Assembly: GCA_046350455.1 (NCBI GenBank)
Contig: JAXMAM010000029.1
Location: forward strand, 1-38,268
Origin: CAZXGD01 sp046350455
Lineage (GTDB): Bacteria; Planctomycetota; Phycisphaerae; Phycisphaerales; SM1A02
Direction of reading: 5' to 3'
Length of the DNA: 38,268 bases
The notes under the pieces were generated by a model. The model made no database searches and was not told the DNA's origin. It saw only the letters and a program-made list of their open reading frames with translations. Shown piece after piece: positions 24,220-32,611 of the stretch (position 1 is its first letter; the number at the start of each line of letters is the position of its first letter). A program made the position numbers and the translations under genes.

Positions 24220-24717
24220 CTAGAACCGGCCAGAGGTGTTGATCGTGTTGTAGGGCGTGCCCATGGGCATGTCCATCAGCCAGAAGCGGCTCCACTCGTC
24301 TGCCAGGGCCCGCAGGTTCTGGCTGTAGATGATGGAGTCGTTGATGCGGCGCTGATCCCAGGTCTCAGACTGACCATTCAGGCCAGGCGTGGGATTGGTG
24401 GCCACCAGGTCAAAGCTCACCAGGTAGGCCGAGTTGCACGCCTCGTTCATCTTGGCGATGTTCTTCTGCGTCTCCGGCGTGATGGCACCCTTGCTGCCCA
24501 CCTCGCTGGCCACCGCTTCACGCTGGTCTGCCAGGGCGCGCTGATAGGCGGGCGGGAGGGTCTGCACTTCGCTGGAGTCCGCTGGCAGGGTGTACCAGTC
24601 CTTCTTGGGCAGGTCATCCGAGCCGTACAGCTCGGTGGGCTGTGGCGAGTAGCAGCCGCTGGTCAGCACGATGGCAGACAGGAGAGCGGCAGAGGACGCA
24701 AGGTGGAACGGCTTCAT
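24220..24717 (-). CDS. Small lipoprotein of unknown function
   Basis: 165 residues from ATG 24717; an open frame upstream to 25383 is rejected because it overlaps the glycosyltransferase and lacks a signal. The signal peptide (residues 1-21) ends in lipobox LTSGC (Cys22). The mature protein starts with YSPQPTELYGSDDLPKKDW and includes a helical middle (about 52-100) and a C-terminal Trp-rich segment (DEWSRFWLMDMPMG). I recognise no family; it may be lineage-specific. A clear terminator follows. Confidence 0.8.
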   Translation of the reverse strand: MKPFHLASSAALLSAIVLTSGCYSPQPTELYGSDDLPKKDWYTLPADSSEVQTLPPAYQRALADQREAVASEVGSKGAITPETQKNIAKMNEACNSAYLVSFDLVATNPTPGLNGQSETWDQRRINDSIIYSQNLRALADEWSRFWLMDMPMGTPYNTINTSGRF

Positions 24718-24881
24718 CGGGCAGGTGACTCCTTCACAGGCTGGCGCTGACTGGCAACCGGGCCCAGCGACCGGCGGGGGAAGCATAACCGATTCCGGCA
24801 GGGGCTTGGGCCACCCACACACCGGGCGTGTGGGGTACGCCGGGGCCTGCCGCCAGGTTGCTGCAAACCCTGCAAAAGGGC

Positions 24882-26564
24882 CTATCCCTGCGGACCGGAC
24901 CGTATGGGCCGCAGCACCGTGACGTGCGTTGTCCACAGCAGGACAAAGGGCTGGGGGGTCCACGCTGGATCCTCTGCCCAGCCTCTGCCGCGCAGGGCGG
25001 TGCGGACATCTGGCAGCAGCCTGTCCTCCACCAGCAGCAGGTCGCCAGAACGCAGGTCCTCCACTGCCTTCCGGATGGAGCGAGGCAAGCGGCCCAGCTC
25101 CACCACATGGGGGCCAAAGTAGAAGCCGCGCGTGGTGTCGTCGTCTGCCAGCACCAGCAGACGGCCATGCTGCTGCACCGCTTCCGCCACCACGCTGTTC
25201 AGCTGGTGCGCGCACAGACGGTCGAAGATGTCGTCCTCGCACTCCAGCGCCAGGTACCAGGTGCACGCCAGGGCCAGCCACGCCACCACCAGTGCAGCCG
25301 CGCGCCGGCGTGTGTCCCACCACACCCATGCAAGCCACAGGGCCCCAAGGAGGGCTGGCAAGAGGATGAAGCCCCACCACCACTTGGCGCCGATCTCCGG
25401 AGGGATCAGCGCCGCTGCCACCATGCAGCCCACCATGCCCAGCACCACCGACGCCAGGTACGTGAAGCGCACATCGGGAGGCCGGTCAGTGCTGCTGCGG
25501 GGCGCCGCGGCAGGCCGCATCTGCCCCTCCAGCATGGTGCCCACCAGGAAAGCCACAGGCGCAGCCACCGGCAGCAGGTAGTGCGGCAGCTTGCCAGCGC
25601 TGATGCTGAACACCACCAGCGGGCCGACCACCGCCACCACCATCAGCGCGGACACCGGATCCTGAGCCATCCTGGACCACGAGCTGCGCCACGGAAAATT
25701 GAACCCCGGCAGGGTGAGCATGGTGGTGGCAGGCCACATGCCCAGCAGGAAGACCGGGATGTAGGTCCACCACGGATCGTGCTTGCCCAGGTCGCCGGTC
25801 ACACGGCCCACAGACTGCTCCCACATGGTCTGCAGGACATCTGGATGGCCCTGCGCGATCACCCACACCCACACTCCGCATGGCGCCAGGAGAAGCGGCA
25901 CCCCCCACCACCAGCCCAGACGTGCCAACGCGCGCCACTGCCGCATCACCACCAGCCAGGTGCAGACGATCACCACTGGCGCTCCACCCAGTGGCGCCTT
26001 GGCCATGCATGCCAGGCCCGCAGCACCCCAGAAGAGTGCAAGCCAGCCCACGCGTCTCCAGCCAGTGGCTTCACCCAGGCACGCCATCAGTCCGCCCACC
26101 AGGCTTGAGAACCACAGCATGTTCAGCAGCGCGTCCGGGGCAGCCAGGCGCCCTGCCACCATGGTGAGCGGAAGCACGGAGAAGAGCAGCGCTGCGCACA
26201 CGCCAGCCAGCGGGCGCTTCACCAGACGCCCCAGCAGCACCAGTCCCAGCACCACCACGCTGGTGGCCAGCGCAGAGGGCAGGCGCAGCGCCAGCGGGCC
26301 GCGGCCAAGAAGCTCCAGACCCATGGCCTGCGCCCAATACGCCAGCGGCGGCTTGGTGAGGTGCGCGCGGCCCTCGAAGTACGGGACCAGCCAGTCGCCC
26401 GTGTCCACCATGCGCGCGGCCACCTGGCCATAGCGGCCTTCTTCTGGCGGCCAGATGGGGTGGTCGAACAGACTGAACCACGGCAGTGCCAGGGCCAGCG
26501 CCACCAGCACCACGCTCACCACACCGGACGCGCGCCACGATCGCGCAGCCGTGGGTGGTGTCAA
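24882..26564 (-). CDS. GT39-family (ArnT/PMT-like) dolichyl/undecaprenyl-phosphate sugar transferase
   Basis: About 560 residues with 11-12 membrane helices. TTG at 26564 overlaps the preceding stop as TTGA and is preferred; GTG at 26522 is an alternative. The first periplasmic loop holds the acidic catalytic motif (PPEEGRYGQVAARM, Glu41/Glu42/Arg44 counting from the TTG; most ArnT enzymes have Asp-Glu), then DWLVPYFEGRAHLTKPPLAYW and RLPSALAT. The C-terminal soluble part (about 430-560) is probably periplasmic. ArnT-like enzymes move aminoarabinose or other sugars from a polyprenyl carrier onto lipid A or glycoproteins. It is coupled to the beta-CASP hydrolase gene. The carried sugar and acceptor are unknown. 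Confidence 0.85.
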   Translation of the reverse strand: MTPPTAARSWRASGVVSVVLVALALALPWFSLFDHPIWPPEEGRYGQVAARMVDTGDWLVPYFEGRAHLTKPPLAYWAQAMGLELLGRGPLALRLPSALATSVVVLGLVLLGRLVKRPLAGVCAALLFSVLPLTMVAGRLAAPDALLNMLWFSSLVGGLMACLGEATGWRRVGWLALFWGAAGLACMAKAPLGGAPVVIVCTWLVVMRQWRALARLGWWWGVPLLLAPCGVWVWVIAQGHPDVLQTMWEQSVGRVTGDLGKHDPWWTYIPVFLLGMWPATTMLTLPGFNFPWRSSWSRMAQDPVSALMVVAVVGPLVVFSISAGKLPHYLLPVAAPVAFLVGTMLEGQMRPAAAPRSSTDRPPDVRFTYLASVVLGMVGCMVAAALIPPEIGAKWWWGFILLPALLGALWLAWVWWDTRRRAAALVVAWLALACTWYLALECEDDIFDRLCAHQLNSVVAEAVQQHGRLLVLADDDTTRGFYFGPHVVELGRLPRSIRKAVEDLRSGDLLLVEDRLLPDVRTALRGRGWAEDPAWTPQPFVLLWTTHVTVLRPIRSGPQG

Positions 26565-27946
26565 AGCTCGACCTCCTGGTAGCGCACCGGCAGCAGCGGC
26601 TGGGTGCCGTACTTCTGCTGCAGCACCTGCGCCAGTACCGCACGTTGCTTGTCTTCCCCGTGCGTCAGCACCAGCCTGGCCTTCTGCGAAGCCGCCGCGC
26701 GCACCCACTCCACCAGGCACTTCTGGCCTGCGTGCGCGCTCAGCCCGTTCACTGTGTGCACGGAGGCGCGCACCACCACGTCCTCGCGGAAGATGCGCAC
26801 CTTCTCCGCGCCGTCCACCAGGCGGCGGCCCAGGGTGCCCTCCGCCATGTAGCTGGTCAGCAGCACCTGCACGCCGCGGCGCCAGAGATTGTGCCGCAGG
26901 TGATGCATGATGCGGCCACCGTCGCACATGCCGCTGCCGGCAATCACCACGCAGGGATCCCACTGCTCGTTCAGCTCGCGGCTCTGCGCTGGCGTGAGCA
27001 GCGGTCGCAGGCTGTGGAGGTCGCGGCGCAGCTGCCCGCTCTTCACCAGCGTGCGCGCGTCGTCGTCCAGCTGCTCCACGTAGCGCAGGTAGACCTCAGA
27101 GGCGCGGATGGCCAGCGGACTGTCCAGGTAGATGGGGATGTCCGGCGTCACGCCGTCGCGCACAATCTCGGCCAGCACGCTCAGCAGCAGCTGCGCGCGG
27201 CCGATGGCAAACGCCGGGCACAGCACCTTCTGCTTGGCCCACGCCGCCTTCTGCAGGATCTCCTTCAGCTCCGCCAGCGTCTGGTCGGCAGGCCGGTGGT
27301 TGCGGTCTCCGTAGGTGCTCTCCATGACCACCAGATCCGCTGGTGGGCACGGGTCTGGGTCGCGCATGATGGGCATGTCGCGGTGGCCCACATCGCCGCT
27401 GAAGACCACCACCTTCTCGGCGCCGTTCTCCTTCACGCGCATCTCCACGCTGGCTGAGCCCAGAATGTGCCCGGCATCAAAGAGACGGATGGTGATGCCT
27501 GGCGCGATCTCGCGCGGCTCGTCGTAGCGCATGCCCTGGAAGGCCGGCATGACCTTGGCCACGTCGTCCTTGGTGTAGAGCGGCGTGACCGGTGGCTCGC
27601 CCGTGCGTTCACGGATGCGATTCTCGCGGATGGCGTCCCCTTCCTGGATGCCGGCAGAGTCCTCCATGATGAGCTGCGCCAGATCGCACGAGGCGTGCGT
27701 GGTGTGGATCCGGCAGCGCAGGCCGCGCAGGAGCGGAATGCGGCCTGTGTGGTCCAGGTGCGCGTGGGTGAGCACCACCGCGTCCAGCCGCGCTGGATTC
27801 ACCGGCCCAAGGTCTGCGTTCTTCTCGTCCGTGGCACCGCGCCCCTGGAACAGGCCAAAGTCCACCAGCACCTGGGACTTGCCTGCCTGGACCAGATAGC
27901 CGGAGCCGGTGACTTCTCCAGCAGCGCCTAGAAAGGTGATCTTCAT
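26561..27946 (-). CDS. Beta-CASP metallo-beta-lactamase RNase-like protein (CPSF/IntS11 type)
   Basis: 461 residues. MBL motif 2 is LTHAHLDHTGRIP (His, His, Asp, His; about 60-72), a further His is in AGHILGSA and the motif 4 Asp in FSGDVGHRDMP. Beta-CASP motifs: A, VMESTYGDR (Glu); B, GSGMCDGGRIMHHLRHNL (His); C, LSAHAGQKCLVEWV (His). This is the YSH1-like RNA-specificity architecture found in bacterial and archaeal exo/endonucleases. It suggests a Zn-dependent RNase. The stop overlaps the glycosyltransferase start by 4 bp although the functions appear unrelated. Confidence 0.9.
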   Translation of the reverse strand: MKITFLGAAGEVTGSGYLVQAGKSQVLVDFGLFQGRGATDEKNADLGPVNPARLDAVVLTHAHLDHTGRIPLLRGLRCRIHTTHASCDLAQLIMEDSAGIQEGDAIRENRIRERTGEPPVTPLYTKDDVAKVMPAFQGMRYDEPREIAPGITIRLFDAGHILGSASVEMRVKENGAEKVVVFSGDVGHRDMPIMRDPDPCPPADLVVMESTYGDRNHRPADQTLAELKEILQKAAWAKQKVLCPAFAIGRAQLLLSVLAEIVRDGVTPDIPIYLDSPLAIRASEVYLRYVEQLDDDARTLVKSGQLRRDLHSLRPLLTPAQSRELNEQWDPCVVIAGSGMCDGGRIMHHLRHNLWRRGVQVLLTSYMAEGTLGRRLVDGAEKVRIFREDVVVRASVHTVNGLSAHAGQKCLVEWVRAAASQKARLVLTHGEDKQRAVLAQVLQQKYGTQPLLPVRYQEVEL

Positions 27947-27971
27947 GATGTGAGAATGGAAACGAGGTGCG

Positions 27972-29165
27972 TCAGCGTAGCAACGACGCCCCTGCCGAGG
28001 GGCGCACCACGCGGATCAGTGGAGCGCGGCGGAACTTGCGCTGGAACGCCGCTGACAGGCGATCCCCTACAGCGGCTGTCCGTGCTGCGTCGGCCAGCAC
28101 CACTGCGGAGCCGCCAAACCCGCCGCCGGTGAGACGTGCGCCGTGCACGCCCGCAGCGGTGCCTGCAGCGCGGGCTTCATCCACGATCAGGTCAAGCTCT
28201 GGCACGCTGACTGCAAAGTCCTCGCGCAGCGACTGGTGGCTCTGGTACATCAGCATGCCCATCAGCTCCAGGTCACCGCGGCGCAGCGCTGCCGCAGCCA
28301 GCAGCGTGCGCTGGATCTCGCGCACCACGTGCCTGGCGCGCGCTGCCACAGGCTCTGGCAGCCGGGCGTTGCGCACGATGGTCTCGTCTGCGTCGCGCAG
28401 CACCCGCACGCCCAGGCGGCGGGCAGCCTCTTCCACTTCCTTGCGGCGCTGCGCGTAGCCGCCATCGGCCAGCGTGTGGCGCACGCCAGAGTCCACCACC
28501 ATGACCCGCACGCCTTCTGGCAGCGGCACAAACCGGCAGTCCAGCGTGCGGCAATCCACCAGCATGGCCTGCCCTGCCTGCCCCAGGATGGAGGTGATCT
28601 GGTCCATCATGCCGCAGGGCACGCCGCCAAAGCGGTGCTCTGCCTCCTGGCAGATGCGGGCCAGCGCAAGCCCAAAGAAGGGTGCAGAAAGCAGCTCGGC
28701 CAGCGCCGTGGCCACGCACGCCTCCAGCGCAGCGCTGGAGGCCAGGCCCGCACCCATGGGCACGTCGCTGGCCAGCGCAATGTGCAGCGGTGGCACGCGG
28801 ACGCCCTCCCGCGCAAAGCCCGCCAGCACGCCCAGCACCAGGTTGGCCCATGGCTGCTCCACCGCAGGCACGGGGTTTGCCGCGGAAGGGTCCTCCAGCT
28901 CCGCCTGCGCGCCCATCTCCTCGCTCCACACGCGCCAGCGGCCATCCTCTGCCAGGCGCACAGCGCACACAGCATCCAGGTCTATGGCGATGGGAAGCGC
29001 GTAGCCCTCTGCGTAGTCAACATGGTCGCCGATGAGGTTCACGCGGCCAGGCGCGCGCGCCACCACGGCGGGCGCGCAGCCAAAGATGCGGGTGAAGGCC
29101 TCCACCGCCCGGACCGCCGCGGGCGCACGCGCGTTGGGTGCAGAGGTTGGTCCGGCCAGCGCCAC
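27972..29165 (-). CDS. galK: Galactokinase (GHMP family)
   Basis: 397 residues from a GTG start. Signatures: GRVNLIGDHVDY (residues 40-51; the family norm is GEHTDY), PMGAGLASSAALE (137-148, ATP-binding), catalytic Asp188 in CGMMDQ and Arg41, and C-terminal GGGFGGSAV. It phosphorylates galactose at C1 in the Leloir pathway; no galT or galE is adjacent. The Glu-to-Asp change in the sugar-binding motif may alter specificity or affinity, so a related sugar kinase cannot be excluded. Its start is only 45 bp from the divergent ABC ATPase gene. Confidence 0.88.
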   Translation of the reverse strand: MALAGPTSAPNARAPAAVRAVEAFTRIFGCAPAVVARAPGRVNLIGDHVDYAEGYALPIAIDLDAVCAVRLAEDGRWRVWSEEMGAQAELEDPSAANPVPAVEQPWANLVLGVLAGFAREGVRVPPLHIALASDVPMGAGLASSAALEACVATALAELLSAPFFGLALARICQEAEHRFGGVPCGMMDQITSILGQAGQAMLVDCRTLDCRFVPLPEGVRVMVVDSGVRHTLADGGYAQRRKEVEEAARRLGVRVLRDADETIVRNARLPEPVAARARHVVREIQRTLLAAAALRRGDLELMGMLMYQSHQSLREDFAVSVPELDLIVDEARAAGTAAGVHGARLTGGGFGGSAVVLADAARTAAVGDRLSAAFQRKFRRAPLIRVVRPSAGASLLR

Positions 29166-29184
29166 GCTGCAAGCATACGACCGC

Positions 29185-29203
29185 CATCATCTCCTACACT
29201 GCA
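29185..29203 (+). promoter_or_regulatory. CATCAT-CTACACTGCA motif upstream of Gld-type ABC operon
   Basis: CATCAT (29185-29190), 3 nt, CTACACTGCA (29194-29203), 7 nt before the ATG at 29211. TACACT could be a -10 element giving a very short or no leader. A near-identical arrangement precedes the AsmA-like gene at 33757-33776. No -35 is seen, so another sigma factor or a regulator site is possible. Confidence 0.35.
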
Positions 29204-29210
29204 CGCCCCG

Positions 29211-29987
29211 ATGGGCAACCTGATCGTCGCCAAGGGTCTCCGGAAGATGTTCGGACGCTTTGAGGCAGTCCGCGGCATTGACCTGATTGTGCCTGCTGGG
29301 CAGGTGCTTGGCTTCCTGGGGCCAAACGGCGCTGGCAAGAGCACCACCATGCGCATGCTCACTGGGTTCCTTGAGCCCAGTGCCGGCACCGTGGAGCTGT
29401 GCGGCATTCCGCTGGCAGAGCGGCCGCTGGAGGCCAAGCGCACCTTTGGCTACCTGCCAGAGGGAGCGCCCGCGTACCTGGACATGCGCGTGGAGGAGTT
29501 TCTGCGCTTTGTTGCAGCCGCGCGCGGCTATCGCCGGCAGGAAGCGCGCGGCCGCGCGGACGCTGCCATGGACCGAGTGAACCTGCGCCCCTACCGCCGC
29601 CAGGTGGTGGACACGCTCAGCAAGGGGTACAAGCGCCGCACCGGGCTGGCGCAGGCGCTCCTGCATGACCCGCCCATCCTGATCCTGGACGAACCCACCG
29701 ACGGCCTGGACCCCAACCAGAAGCACGAAGTCCGCCAGCTGATCCGCCAGCTGGGCAGCGACCGCGCTGTGGTGCTGAGCACGCACATCCTGGAGGAGGT
29801 GGAGGCGGTGTGCACGCGCGCGGTGATCATCAACGAAGGCCGCCTGGCCTTTGACGGCACGCCTGCAGAGCTGGATGCGCGCGCGCCTGCGGACGTGCGC
29901 AGCAACCGCCTGGACCACGTGTTCCGCGTGCTGACCACAGCAGACACCGCGCGGACAGGCACGCGCAGCAAGGGCGGCGCGCCATGA
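29211..29987 (+). CDS. ABC transporter ATP-binding protein (GldA/NosF-like)
   Basis: 258 residues from ATG 29211; the longer open frame to 28143 is antisense to galactokinase and rejected. Walker A GFLGPNGAGKSTTMRM (about 36-51), Q-loop LPEG, signature LSKGYKRRTGLAQAL (the LSKGY form is typical of Gld/Nos-type ATPases), Walker B ILILDEPTDGLDPNQ, H-loop STHILEEVEAV. It powers the following ABC-2 permease, with which it overlaps by 4 bp. In Flavobacteria the homologues GldA/F/G are needed for gliding, but the trio also occurs widely in non-gliders, so the substrate is open. Confidence 0.93.
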   Translation: MGNLIVAKGLRKMFGRFEAVRGIDLIVPAGQVLGFLGPNGAGKSTTMRMLTGFLEPSAGTVELCGIPLAERPLEAKRTFGYLPEGAPAYLDMRVEEFLRFVAAARGYRRQEARGRADAAMDRVNLRPYRRQVVDTLSKGYKRRTGLAQALLHDPPILILDEPTDGLDPNQKHEVRQLIRQLGSDRAVVLSTHILEEVEAVCTRAVIINEGRLAFDGTPAELDARAPADVRSNRLDHVFRVLTTADTARTGTRSKGGAP

Positions 29988-30721
29988 TGGGACGCGTGGG
30001 CGTCATCTTCCGCCGCGAGTTTGCGGCGTACTTTGCCTCGCCGCTGGCGGCGGTGTTCCTGGTGATCTATCTGTTCATGGCGGGCGTGTTCACCTTCCAG
30101 CTGGGTGGGTTCTACGAACGCGGACAGGCAGATCTGCGCCCCTTCTTCCAGGGGCAGCCGTGGCTGGATCTCTTCCTGGTGCCAGCGCTCAGCATGCGCC
30201 TGTGGGCAGAGGACCGGCGCACCGGCACCGTGGAGCTGCTGCTCACGCTTCCGTTCACGGTGGCAGACCTGGTGCTGGGCAAGTTCCTGGCTGCGTGGGC
30301 CTTTGCGTGCCTGGCGCTGCTCCTGACTGTGCCGCTGTGGTTCACAGTGGCGTGGCTGGGCTCGCCTGATCACGGCGCCATCCTGGTGGGCTACCTGGCC
30401 AGCGCGCTGCTGGCCGGCACGTTCCTGGCGGTGGGCGCGTTCCTGAGCGCGTTCACGCGCAATCAGGTGATTGCGTTTGTGCTCACCAGCGTGGCGTGCT
30501 TCCTGCTCCTGGTGGCGGGCTTTCCGGTGGTGCTTGACTTTGTGCGCGCTGCAGCGCCTGGCGTGGTGGCGCAGGCCCTGGCCGGCATGAGCGCGCTGGT
30601 GCACTTTGATGGCATGGTGCGCGGCGTGGTGGATGCCCGCGACGCGCTCTACTTCCTCTCAACCATGGCTGCCTTCCTGTTCCTGAACAGCGTGGTAGTG
30701 GCCTGGAAGAAGGCGGGCTGA
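29984..30721 (+). CDS. ABC-2 type permease (GldF/NosY-like)
   Basis: 245 residues and six membrane helices, beginning FRREFAAYFASPLAAVFLVIYLFMAGVF (first helix) with the family motif WAEDRRTGTVELLLTLPF in the coupling region. It overlaps the ATPase by 4 bp and ends 3 bp before the GldG-like gene, so the three proteins are very probably one complex. GldF-type permeases carry no big periplasmic loop, unlike the ABC-2 permease at 15.7-17.0 kb. Confidence 0.92.
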   Translation: MMGRVGVIFRREFAAYFASPLAAVFLVIYLFMAGVFTFQLGGFYERGQADLRPFFQGQPWLDLFLVPALSMRLWAEDRRTGTVELLLTLPFTVADLVLGKFLAAWAFACLALLLTVPLWFTVAWLGSPDHGAILVGYLASALLAGTFLAVGAFLSAFTRNQVIAFVLTSVACFLLLVAGFPVVLDFVRAAAPGVVAQALAGMSALVHFDGMVRGVVDARDALYFLSTMAAFLFLNSVVVAWKKAG

Positions 30722-30724
30722 ACC

Positions 30725-32584
30725 ATGGCAAAGCGCACACACACCCGCGGCAATGCGTTCCTGGCCATCGCCGCTGTGCTGGTTGGCCTGGTGGCGCTGA
30801 ACACGGTGTTGGCGTACGCGCTGCCTGGCGCCAGCCTGGACCTGACCCAGGACCGGCTGTACTCGCTCTCGCCAGGCGCACGCAAGGTGCTGGCGCAGCT
30901 GGATGAGCCCGTGCGTCTGGACTTCTACTGGACCGAGCAGGCCGCCACGGACATGCCGCAGATCCGCGCGCACGGCCAGCGTGTGCGCGAGTTCCTGGAC
31001 CAGCTGCAGCGCCTTGGCAATGGCAACATCGTGCTGCGGCAGATCGACCCTGAGCCCTTCAGCGAAGCAGAGGACGAGGCCCGCGCCGCTGGGCTGCCTG
31101 CGCTGAACGTGGATGGCAGCGGCCGCACGCTCACACTGGGACTGGTGGTGCGCGGCCCCACAGACCAGCGCGAGGCGCTGCCCTACCTGGCCCCCGAGCG
31201 CGAGCCCTTCCTGGAGTACGAGGTGCTGCGCGCCGTGGCGGCAGTAGGCCGCACCAGCAAGCCGGTGGTGGGCGTGCTCAGCAGCATGCCGCTGGGCGGC
31301 GGCATGGACCCGGCAACAGGCATGCCGCGCGGCGAGCCCACGGTCATCGAGCAGCTGCGCTCCATGGTGGACCTGAAGATGGTGGAGCCCACTGCCACTG
31401 CGCTGCCCGAAGGACTGACCGCGCTGGTGGTGGTGCAGCCGCGCAAGCTGTCGGACCCCATGCTGCATGCCCTGGACGCCTGGGCGGTGAGCGGCAAGCC
31501 CCTGGTGGTGCTGGCCGACCCGTATGCCGAGACCGACACTGGCCCAGACTCGCGCGCCATGGGCGCCAAGCGGGCAGGCACCACGTTTGACCTTGGCCCG
31601 CTGCTGGCCAGCTGGGGCGTGAGCATCGCGCCCGACATGGTGGTGGCGGATCGCGCGCACGCCACGCGCGTGCAGACGCGCGCGCCCAGCGGCGGCGTGC
31701 GAGAGCTGGACTACCCGGTGTGGCTCACGCTGCAGAAGGACGCCCTGGCTGCAGATGACCCGGTGTGCGGCGCACTGGGGCAGATGAACGTGATGAGCGC
31801 TGGCGCCATCGAACGCGTGCCTGGCGCCACCACTACTGTGGTGCCCGTGGTGCAGACCAGCAAGGAGTCGCAGCTGGTGCAGACGCTCAAGCTGGGCTTC
31901 TTTGGCGACCCAGAGCAGCTCATCCGCGACTTCAAGTCAGACGACGTGCAGCGCACGCTGGCGGCGCGCATCACGGGGCCCATGCACGCCGCGTTCCCCG
32001 ATACAAAGCCTGCCGATGGTCAGGCCAACATCCTGTTGATCGCAGACGCAGACCTGCTGTCGGACCAGACCTGGGTGGCAGACGACCGCGCCAGCGGCAT
32101 GGGCAAGCGCGCCATCGCCGACAACGGCGCGTTCATCCTGAACGCAGTGAACCTGATGGCCGGCGATGCCGCGCTGGCGCAGGTGCGCGGGCGCGGCAGC
32201 TATCGCCGCCCCTTCACGGTGGTGGATGACCTGCGCCGCGCGGCCGAGACCACCTACATCGCCCGCGAGCGCGACCTGCAGGACGAGCTGCGCCGCACCG
32301 AGCTGAAGATCGGCGAGCTGCAGCGCGAGCGCACCCCCGACGGCGGACAGGCCATCGTGCTCACGCCGCAGCAGGCCGAGGAGCTGCAGAAGCTGCAGGT
32401 GCGCATGACCGAGGCGCGCAAGGAGCTGCGCCAGGTGCAGCACAGCCTGCGCCAGGATGTGGAGCGGCTGGGCACGCGCATCCTGGTGCTGAACGCCGTG
32501 GCGTGGCCGCTGCTGGTGGCGGCTGTGGCGCTGGTGTGGTACGTGCTGCGCGCCCAGCGCTCCCGCAAGGAGACAGCCGCGTAG
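30725..32584 (+). CDS. GldG-like ABC-type auxiliary transport protein
   Basis: 619 residues. An N-terminal membrane helix (about 12-35) precedes the DLTQDRLYSLSPGARKVLAQLDEPVRLDFYWT block that defines GldG/ABC_transp_aux proteins. A large alpha/beta periplasmic domain (about 60-480) contains VLSSMPLGGG and LADPYAETD. A coiled-coil segment rich in E, R and L (about 505-580) is followed by a C-terminal helix (about 588-608) with RAQRSRK. It is the third subunit of the Gld-type ABC complex. Downstream a DUF4340 gene starts after 27 bp. Confidence 0.9.
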   Translation: MAKRTHTRGNAFLAIAAVLVGLVALNTVLAYALPGASLDLTQDRLYSLSPGARKVLAQLDEPVRLDFYWTEQAATDMPQIRAHGQRVREFLDQLQRLGNGNIVLRQIDPEPFSEAEDEARAAGLPALNVDGSGRTLTLGLVVRGPTDQREALPYLAPEREPFLEYEVLRAVAAVGRTSKPVVGVLSSMPLGGGMDPATGMPRGEPTVIEQLRSMVDLKMVEPTATALPEGLTALVVVQPRKLSDPMLHALDAWAVSGKPLVVLADPYAETDTGPDSRAMGAKRAGTTFDLGPLLASWGVSIAPDMVVADRAHATRVQTRAPSGGVRELDYPVWLTLQKDALAADDPVCGALGQMNVMSAGAIERVPGATTTVVPVVQTSKESQLVQTLKLGFFGDPEQLIRDFKSDDVQRTLAARITGPMHAAFPDTKPADGQANILLIADADLLSDQTWVADDRASGMGKRAIADNGAFILNAVNLMAGDAALAQVRGRGSYRRPFTVVDDLRRAAETTYIARERDLQDELRRTELKIGELQRERTPDGGQAIVLTPQQAEELQKLQVRMTEARKELRQVQHSLRQDVERLGTRILVLNAVAWPLLVAAVALVWYVLRAQRSRKETAA

Positions 32585-32611
32585 CACTGCGCGGCGCAGA
32601 GAGGTGACACC

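Noticed and set aside
24220..25383. Longer N-terminus for the small lipoprotein
   Set aside because: The extension overlaps the glycosyltransferase gene antiphase, whereas ATG 24717 gives a perfect signal peptide and lipobox.
28143..29210. Long upstream extension of the Gld-type ABC ATPase
   Set aside because: It is antisense to galactokinase and His/Gln-rich without homology; the ATPase fold starts at the ATG at 29211.
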